Both the position numbers and the translations under genes were made by a program. A stretch of DNA of 64,000 bases from Microlunatus kandeliicorticis (GTDB lineage: Bacteria > Actinomycetota > Actinomycetes > Propionibacteriales > Propionibacteriaceae). Below the pieces are notes generated by a model. It worked only from the letters and a program-made list of their open reading frames with translations, searched no databases and was not told the origin of the DNA. The number at the start of each line of letters is the position of its first letter. Position 1 is the first letter of the stretch. The stretch is taken from assembly GCF_014137855.1 (NCBI RefSeq), contig NZ_JACGWT010000003.1:248001-312000 (forward strand), read 5' to 3'. Of the stretch, positions 58,891-64,000 are shown in pieces.

Positions 58891-59769
58891 ATGGCGCGAA
58901 CGGGACGACGGGTCGCCCCGGTGGTCGGGGTGCTGGCCGTGGTGCTGCTGCTCGCGGTCGGCCTGGTGATCGGACTGCGGGTCACCGGGGCGAGCGGGCC
59001 GCTGCCCGGTGAGGAGCGCTGTGTCGCGCGCGCCTCCGGCAACAGCGTCGCCGTCGACCTCGACCAGGCCCACTACGCCTCGATCGTCGTCGGGCTGTCG
59101 GTGAAGCGCGACCTGCAGCCACGGGCTGCCTCGATCGCGATGGCCACCGTCTACCAGGAGACCGGGATCCGGAACCTCGACTACGGCGACCGCGACTCGG
59201 TCGGGCTGTTCCAGCAGCGTCCCTCGCAGGGCTGGGGCACCGAGAAGCAGCTGATGGACCCCTGGTACGCGACCGGCAAGTTCTACAGCGCACTGGTCAA
59301 GATCGACGGCTGGGAGGACGCGGACATCACCACCATCGCCCAGCGGGTGCAGATCAGTGCGCACCCTGACGCGTACCGGGCGCACGAGCGGGACGGCCGG
59401 ATCCTCGCCTCGACGCTGACCGGGCAGTCGCCGGCCGGGTTCACCTGCCTGGTCCGCGGCCACGCTCCCGGCCAGCCCGGACAGCTCAGAACCGCGATGA
59501 CCAAGACCTTCGGGGTCCGCGACTTCGGCGCCGGGCCGGGGGCGGCGCCGGCCACCGGGTCGAGGGTCAGCGTCACCGCGCCGGACACCGGCGACGCCTG
59601 GGCCTACGCGCAGTTCGCGGTGGCCAACGCCAAGCTCTACGGGATCAGCAAGGTGGCCGTCGACGGCCGGTCGTGGACCTCCGACGAGACCACGCTGCCC
59701 TCCTGGGCCACCGACGCCGAAGCCACCCGCGGGGTGTCGGGCACCACGGTGGTGATCACCCTCCGCTGA
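58891..59769 (+). CDS. Lysozyme/transglycosylase-like membrane protein
   Basis: 292 aa. Signal-anchor helix (residues 10-32, VGVLAVVLLLAVGLVIGLRV), then a domain with VYQETGIRNLDYGDRDSVGLFQQRPSQGWG, the lytic-transglycosylase pattern with the catalytic Glu in YQETG. The C-terminal half (from about 195) is a second domain without known family. Would cut peptidoglycan glycan strands outside the membrane. ATG at 58891, weak ribosome site. Convergent with the muropeptide operon. Confidence 0.82.
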   Translation: MARTGRRVAPVVGVLAVVLLLAVGLVIGLRVTGASGPLPGEERCVARASGNSVAVDLDQAHYASIVVGLSVKRDLQPRAASIAMATVYQETGIRNLDYGDRDSVGLFQQRPSQGWGTEKQLMDPWYATGKFYSALVKIDGWEDADITTIAQRVQISAHPDAYRAHERDGRILASTLTGQSPAGFTCLVRGHAPGQPGQLRTAMTKTFGVRDFGAGPGAAPATGSRVSVTAPDTGDAWAYAQFAVANAKLYGISKVAVDGRSWTSDETTLPSWATDAEATRGVSGTTVVITLR

Positions 59770-59790
59770 GCACGCGTCGACCAGACGAGT

Positions 59791-59868
59791 TGGTCACGCT
59801 GAGGTGACCATGATCGTCGCCGGCGGGCCGTGATCATGCGGGCCATGATCACCGGCGGGCCATGATCA
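59791..59868. repeat. Hairpin and TGATCA repeats between convergent genes
   Basis: A 7-bp perfect stem TGGTCAC-GCTGAG-GTGACCA (59791-59810) is followed by TGATCG (59811) and TGATCA at 59831, 59846 and 59863. The last two belong to a 17-bp tandem unit (ATGATCACCGGCGGGCC). The final TGATCA contains the stop codon of the facing gene. Likely a two-way terminator region. Confidence 0.65.
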
Positions 59869-61032
59869 CCGGCGGGCCAGGGCGTCGGCCAGCGCGTCCG
59901 CGGCGGCGACCCGCGCGGGGTTGATCGTCCCCCACGACCGGGACGGGTGCACCCGGTTGGTCAGCAGCACCACGAAGGCGCCGGCGCCGAGGTCGATGAC
60001 CAGCGAGGTCCCGGTGAACCCGGTGTGCCCGACCGTCCGCGGGCCGGACAGCCGTCCCATGTACCAGGGCTGGTCGATCTCGAAGCCGAGTCCGTGATCA
60101 TGACCGGGGAAGCCGGTGTTCTCGTTGGTGGTCATCCGCCGGACCGCGTCGGCGGACAGGATCCGGACTCCGTCGAGGGCACCGTCCTCGATGATCACCT
60201 GCGCCAGCACGGCCAGATCGGCGGCGGTGGAGAACACGCCGGCGTGACCGGCCACGCCGGCGAAGGACCAGGCGTTCTCGTCGTGCACCTCACCCCAGAC
60301 GACGCCGCGGGGCGGGTCGGTCTCCTCCTCGGTCGGGGCGATCCGCGAGCGGAGCGCCGGGTCCGGCGCGTAGCCGGTGTCGCGCATCCCGAGCGGGCCG
60401 GTGATCCCGTCGGCCACCAGCGCGTCGAGCGGACGTCCGGTCAGCCGGTGCAGCAGCAGCCCGAGGGTGATCAGGTTGAGGTCGCTGTAGCAGTAGGCGG
60501 TGCCCGGAGCGCTGACCAACCGCGCGGTGAGCACGGCGTGCGCGCGCGAGTCCGGGTCGGGGTGGTCGCGCCAGAAGGGCAGGAACGCCGGGAACCCCGA
60601 CGTGTGGGTGAGCAGCATCCGGACGGTGATCCCGGCCTTGCCGGGCACGCCGTCGTCCCCCCGGGCGAACTCGGGCAGGTAGCCGACGACCGGGCGGTCG
60701 AGGTCGAGCAGACCGGCGTCGACCTGCTGGACGGTGGCGATCGAGGTGAACAGCTTCGAGATCGAGGCGAGGTCGAAGATCGTGTCCGGCCGAGTGGCCA
60801 CCCGCTCGGCGGCCGGCAGCAGGGTGCCGTCCGCGTGCGCGTAGCGCCGGACCTCACCGGTCGCCCGGTGCAGCACCACGGCGCCGCGGACGCCGTCGAG
60901 CAGCACCGCCCCGGGGTACAGCGGCGGACCGTCCGGGCGCGGGCGGGTGTGGTCGACCACGGCCGCCCAGCCGGCCTCGAGCGCGGCCGGGTCGAGCCCG
61001 GCGTCCTCCGGGCTGCGGGTGGGGAGCTGCAT
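59866..61032 (-). CDS. Serine beta-lactamase-fold hydrolase, probable N-acetylmuramyl-L-alanine amidase (AmiE-like)
   Basis: 388 aa, class C beta-lactamase-like fold. The nucleophile motif SxxK is Ser90-Ile-Ser-Lys93 (DLASISKLF); the second motif is YSDLN; a later HTGFTGT takes the place of KTG. As I recall, in Bacillus subtilis the AmiE (YbbE) amidase that strips peptides from MurNAc has this fold and lies with nagZ and namZ; the same three-gene set here supports that function. No signal peptide is evident from ATG 61032, so it may act inside, or the protein may be released. A generic esterase role cannot be excluded. Confidence 0.8.
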   Translation of the reverse strand: MQLPTRSPEDAGLDPAALEAGWAAVVDHTRPRPDGPPLYPGAVLLDGVRGAVVLHRATGEVRRYAHADGTLLPAAERVATRPDTIFDLASISKLFTSIATVQQVDAGLLDLDRPVVGYLPEFARGDDGVPGKAGITVRMLLTHTSGFPAFLPFWRDHPDPDSRAHAVLTARLVSAPGTAYCYSDLNLITLGLLLHRLTGRPLDALVADGITGPLGMRDTGYAPDPALRSRIAPTEEETDPPRGVVWGEVHDENAWSFAGVAGHAGVFSTAADLAVLAQVIIEDGALDGVRILSADAVRRMTTNENTGFPGHDHGLGFEIDQPWYMGRLSGPRTVGHTGFTGTSLVIDLGAGAFVVLLTNRVHPSRSWGTINPARVAAADALADALARR

Positions 61033-61084
61033 GGCGGTCGTCCTCTCGGGGTCTGGCGTGGGGTCGCTGCGGATCTGGTCGCGC

Positions 61085-62296
61085 TCAGCCGGCGCCGCGG
61101 GGATAGCGCAGGTACGGCGCCCGGGTGCGGACGAAGTCGGCGGTCTCGTCGGCCCAGCCGCCGATGATCGTCTCCGCGGACGCGCCGGCGTCGAGCGCGC
61201 GGCGGAGCCGGTCCGAGCCGGTGAGCAGGTCGATCCACGGCCGCCCGCCGTCCGGCTCGGGACGCCAGCCGAACTCCGGGTAGAGGTCACGGAGGCTGGC
61301 GAGCAGGTGGACGCCGAGCGCGACCGCGTCGACGGCGTGCGGGTCGGTCGGGTGGATCTGCACGCCGCGACAGAGCTCGCCGGCGTGCTTGGAGGCGGCA
61401 GGGAGGAACGCGGTCTCGCGGAACCGGAGCCCGGGCAGCCGGAGGCCCTCGAGCGCGGCGGCCCAGCGGTGGTCGACCCAGGGTGCGCCGAGCAGCGCGA
61501 ACGGCCGGGTGGTGCCGCGTCCCTCGGACAGCGTGGTCCCCTCGAACAGACCGGTGCCGGGATAGAGCAGAGCGCTGTCGGGGGTCGGCAGGTTGGGGCT
61601 CGGCGGCACCCAGACCAGCCCGGTGTCGACCCACAGCAGGTCGCCCGTCCAGCCCTCGAGCTCGACCACCTCGAGCGCCCGGAGCCGGCGGCCGGCCCGG
61701 GCCGGGAGCACGACGGCGTCGAACAGACCGGCCAACTCCCCCGCCGTCAGACCGTGCGCCTGGACGATCCGTTCGCCGCCCACTGGCGAGACGTACCCGG
61801 GGTGCAGCAGCGGTCCGCGTGCCCGGCCGCCGACCGGGTTCGGCCGGTCGAGCACGACGAACCCGACCCCGGCGCGAGCGGCGGCCGTCATCGCCTCCAG
61901 CAGCGTCCACACGTAGGTGTAGAAGCGGGCGCCGACGTCCTGCAGGTCGTAGACCACCGTGTCGATCCCGCGCTCGGCGAACCAGCCAGCGAACCGGTCG
62001 GCGTCGGCCCCGTAGGCGTCGCGGACGGTGATCCCGGTCCGCGGGTCGACGGTCGTCGGCTCCGACCCACCGGCGGGCGCGGTGCCCCCGAACCCGTGCT
62101 CGGGGCCGTAGACGGCGGCGACCTCGAGTCCGGCCCCGGCCATCGCGTCGACGATGCTGCCCAGGGTGTCGGTGAGCAGCCCGGTCGGGTTGGTGACGAT
62201 CCCGAGCCGCCGGCCCGCCAGCAGCCGCCAGCCGTCGGCGGCCGCCCGGTCGGCACCGGTGCGGATCCGGGCCGGCTCAGTCCTCGGGTGCGGCAT
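61085..62296 (-). CDS. namZ: NamZ-type exo-beta-N-acetylmuramidase (DUF1343)
   Basis: 403 aa. DUF1343 family, whose Bacillus member NamZ releases terminal MurNAc from peptidoglycan chains. Diagnostic text: GRRLGIVTNPTGLL, YGPEHGFGGTAPAGG, VVYDLQDVGARFYTYVWTLLEAM, VLDRPNPVGG, FEGTTLSEGRGTTRPFALLGAPW. No signal peptide is visible. ATG at 62296 overlaps the nagZ stop by 20 bp, so the two are translated together. Next gene is the AmiE-like hydrolase. Confidence 0.92.
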   Translation of the reverse strand: MPHPRTEPARIRTGADRAAADGWRLLAGRRLGIVTNPTGLLTDTLGSIVDAMAGAGLEVAAVYGPEHGFGGTAPAGGSEPTTVDPRTGITVRDAYGADADRFAGWFAERGIDTVVYDLQDVGARFYTYVWTLLEAMTAAARAGVGFVVLDRPNPVGGRARGPLLHPGYVSPVGGERIVQAHGLTAGELAGLFDAVVLPARAGRRLRALEVVELEGWTGDLLWVDTGLVWVPPSPNLPTPDSALLYPGTGLFEGTTLSEGRGTTRPFALLGAPWVDHRWAAALEGLRLPGLRFRETAFLPAASKHAGELCRGVQIHPTDPHAVDAVALGVHLLASLRDLYPEFGWRPEPDGGRPWIDLLTGSDRLRRALDAGASAETIIGGWADETADFVRTRAPYLRYPRGAG

Positions 62297-63974
62297 TCAT
62301 CCGCTCGCTCTGCCCGCCGGCGTCGTCCGTCCGGTCGGGATCGTCCGCCCCCGGCTTCCGTCCGGTCGTGAGGTCCAGCCGCAGCGGGACCCGGCCGGTC
62401 GGGGTCCGGACGCCGGTGAGGACCCGGACCAGTGCGGCCAGCGCGACGTCGGTGGCGCTGTAGCCCAGCAGCATCGCGTCGGCGTCGGCCAGCCGGACCG
62501 CCTGCTGCGGGTTGCCGGTGACCACCGCGACGACCGGGGTGCGCCGGGCCGGGTCGAGCACCCGGTCCAGCAGCACCGGCTCGACCGGGTCGGAGCCGGC
62601 GACCAGCACCACCGCGTCTCCCGTGGCCGGGCCGGTGCCACCGGGCTCGGCGGCCCGGGCCGGGCGTCCGGCCTCGCGGAGCAGCGCAGCCAGCGCCCCG
62701 GCGTCCGGGCCGAGGACCCAGGCGGTGCCGGTGGTCGGCAGCACCGGGTCGCCGTGCAGCACGGTGACCGCGGCGTCGGCCACCTCGTCGGCGAGCGCGC
62801 GGTGGTCGGCGGCCCCGATCACCGCGGGGTGCGGCAGCCGGCGGGCCCCGGCCAGGCCGCGGTCGTACTTCATGGCCAGCAGCCGGCGGACGCTGGCGGC
62901 GATCCGGTCCTCGGTCAGCCGACCGGTGCGGACGGCCTCGAGCACCGCCGCCGAGGCCGCGGCCTGGTCGGCGGACATCAGCAGCTGGTCCACGCCGGCC
63001 TCGAGCGCGCGGACGGCGATCTCGCCGTCCGGATAGCGGGTCCGGACGCCGGCCATCCCGAGTGAGTCGGTGCTGACCACCCCGTCGAAGCCGAGCTCGT
63101 CGCGGAGCAGCCCGGTGAGGATCGGCCGGCTGAGGGTCGCCGGGTCGCCCGACGGGTCGAGCGCCGGGAAGGCCAGGTGGGCGGTCATCACGACGTCGAC
63201 GCCGGCGGCGACCGCGGCCGCGAACGGCGGGGCGTCGATCCGGCGCCACTCCTCGAGGCGGTGGGTGACCACCGGCAGGGCGGTGTGGCTGTCGGTGTCG
63301 GTGTCGCCGTGACCCGGGAAGTGCTTCGCGGCCGCGCCGACCCCGCCGGCGTGCAGGCCCTCGATCGCGGCCCGGACGTGCTCGGCGACGCGGGCCGGGT
63401 CGGCCCCGAACGAGCGGGTGCCGATCACCGGGTTGCTCGGGTCGACGTTGACGTCGGCCACCGGCGCGTCGTCGGTGGTGATCCCCATCGCGGCGAGCTC
63501 GCGGCCGACCGCGGTGTAGGTGCGGGCGGTCAGCTCCGGCGACCCGGCGGCGCCGAGCGCCATCGCCCCCGGGAAGACGGTCGCCGGGGCTCCGATCCGG
63601 GTCACCCGCCCGGTCTCCTGGTCGATGCTCAGGTCGAGCGGGAGCCGTGACGGAGCGGCCGCGGCCGCCTCCTGCAGCCCGGCGCTGAGCGCGCTCACCT
63701 GCGTCGGGTCGCCGCAGTTGTCGGACCAGGCGAAGTAGATCACCCCGCCGAGCGCGTACCGGGCGACCACCTCGGCCGGGGTGGCCACCCCGTGCCGGGC
63801 CAGGTTGCGGTCGTCGGGGGTGGTGGCCTCGGCCCCGTAGACCACCTGGGTCATCAGCTGGCCGATCTGCAGCTCGAGGTCGAGCCGGCCGAGCACCTGG
63901 TCGACCCAGCGGTCGCGGCCGGTCGCGGCGGAGGTGCCGGGCGACGGCTCCGCGGACGGGTCGGCGGGCGGCAT
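62277..63974 (-). CDS. nagZ: Family 3 beta-N-acetylglucosaminidase NagZ
   Basis: Releases GlcNAc from GlcNAc-MurNAc peptidoglycan fragments. 565 aa, two domains: a GH3 barrel (about 20-350) and a C-terminal alpha/beta domain, as in the Bacillus enzyme. The NagZ-specific loop is KHFPGHGDTDTDSH (residues 217-230) with the Asp228/His230 catalytic dyad; the nucleophile is Asp303 in VSTDSLGMAGV. ATG at 63974 with GGAGG just before it. First of three genes (nagZ, namZ, amidase-like). No lipobox seen. Confidence 0.94.
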   Translation of the reverse strand: MPPADPSAEPSPGTSAATGRDRWVDQVLGRLDLELQIGQLMTQVVYGAEATTPDDRNLARHGVATPAEVVARYALGGVIYFAWSDNCGDPTQVSALSAGLQEAAAAAPSRLPLDLSIDQETGRVTRIGAPATVFPGAMALGAAGSPELTARTYTAVGRELAAMGITTDDAPVADVNVDPSNPVIGTRSFGADPARVAEHVRAAIEGLHAGGVGAAAKHFPGHGDTDTDSHTALPVVTHRLEEWRRIDAPPFAAAVAAGVDVVMTAHLAFPALDPSGDPATLSRPILTGLLRDELGFDGVVSTDSLGMAGVRTRYPDGEIAVRALEAGVDQLLMSADQAAASAAVLEAVRTGRLTEDRIAASVRRLLAMKYDRGLAGARRLPHPAVIGAADHRALADEVADAAVTVLHGDPVLPTTGTAWVLGPDAGALAALLREAGRPARAAEPGGTGPATGDAVVLVAGSDPVEPVLLDRVLDPARRTPVVAVVTGNPQQAVRLADADAMLLGYSATDVALAALVRVLTGVRTPTGRVPLRLDLTTGRKPGADDPDRTDDAGGQSERMNAAPED

Positions 63975-64000
63975 GCAACCTCCAGGGCGCGTCGTCGGGC

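Noticed and set aside
59866-61032. Antibiotic-resistance beta-lactamase
   Set aside because: The fold and SxxK fit, but the nagZ-namZ setting and lack of a clear export signal favour a peptidoglycan-fragment hydrolase.
1-64000. Mobile elements or a horizontally acquired island
   Set aside because: No transposase, integrase, att-like repeats, tRNA boundary or change in base composition was seen by eye.

Overview
This is a continuous stretch of chromosome from a very GC-rich actinobacterium. Codon third positions are almost all G or C, GTG starts are frequent, and many genes begin directly at a TANNNT -10 box (leaderless). The gene families are actinobacterial: an anti-sigma/RseB-type SigE locus, DUF3117, DapD of the actinobacterial class, DUF2510 proteins and a DtxR-type iron box. 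A propionibacterial or nocardioid-like genus is my best guess, but no taxonomic marker proves it. I see no phage, plasmid, transposon, CRISPR array or restriction system, and no tRNA.

Layout. 1-4.7 kb: glnA (cut by the window start), a first glucose-6-phosphate dehydrogenase and nadE. 5-8.2 kb: three paralogous DUF2510 membrane proteins with a thiamine-binding-type protein between the first two. 8.4-12.8 kb: catalase with its Fur/PerR-type regulator, map, and a siderophore-interacting reductase under an iron box. 12.87-13.26 kb: RNase P RNA. 13.6-17.3 kb: envelope genes (M15 peptidase, lipoprotein, L,D-transpeptidase). 18.4-22.1 kb: a glycosyltransferase/GH92 pair. 22.3-25.0 kb: RNB ribonuclease, RNase HI and a zinc-ribbon coiled-coil protein that appears to use an ATC start codon. 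25.4-32.5 kb: MFS exporter, kinase-like ATPase, histidine phosphatase operon, aminopeptidase P and CorA. 33-38.3 kb: a dacB broken by an in-frame TAA, a TetR/DUF899 pair, VOC and epimerase genes.

38.5-59.8 kb is a conserved actinobacterial backbone resembling the mycobacterial dapD-to-sigE-to-mrp neighbourhood: second zwf, CBS/MgtE-N protein, DUF1003, mrp, the tatB-htrA-rseAB-sigE stress operon, dapA, an O-methyltransferase, glgC/glgA, DUF3117, tag, a LOG protein, dapE, dapD and a transglycosylase-like protein. 59.9-64 kb holds a nagZ-namZ-amidase-like operon that would take peptidoglycan fragments apart (muropeptide recovery).

Themes. Envelope building and recycling recurs (M15 peptidase, L,D-transpeptidase, DacB, NagZ/NamZ, DapA/D/E, SigE). 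Gene ends are marked by a small hairpin repeat (constant 11-nt core, covarying arms) that sits almost only between convergent genes. Several operators can be read directly: an iron box, palindromes at fur and tetR, a 34-bp perfect palindrome before mrp, and a three-unit 16-bp-period operator over a leaderless promoter before the DUF2975/HTH pair.
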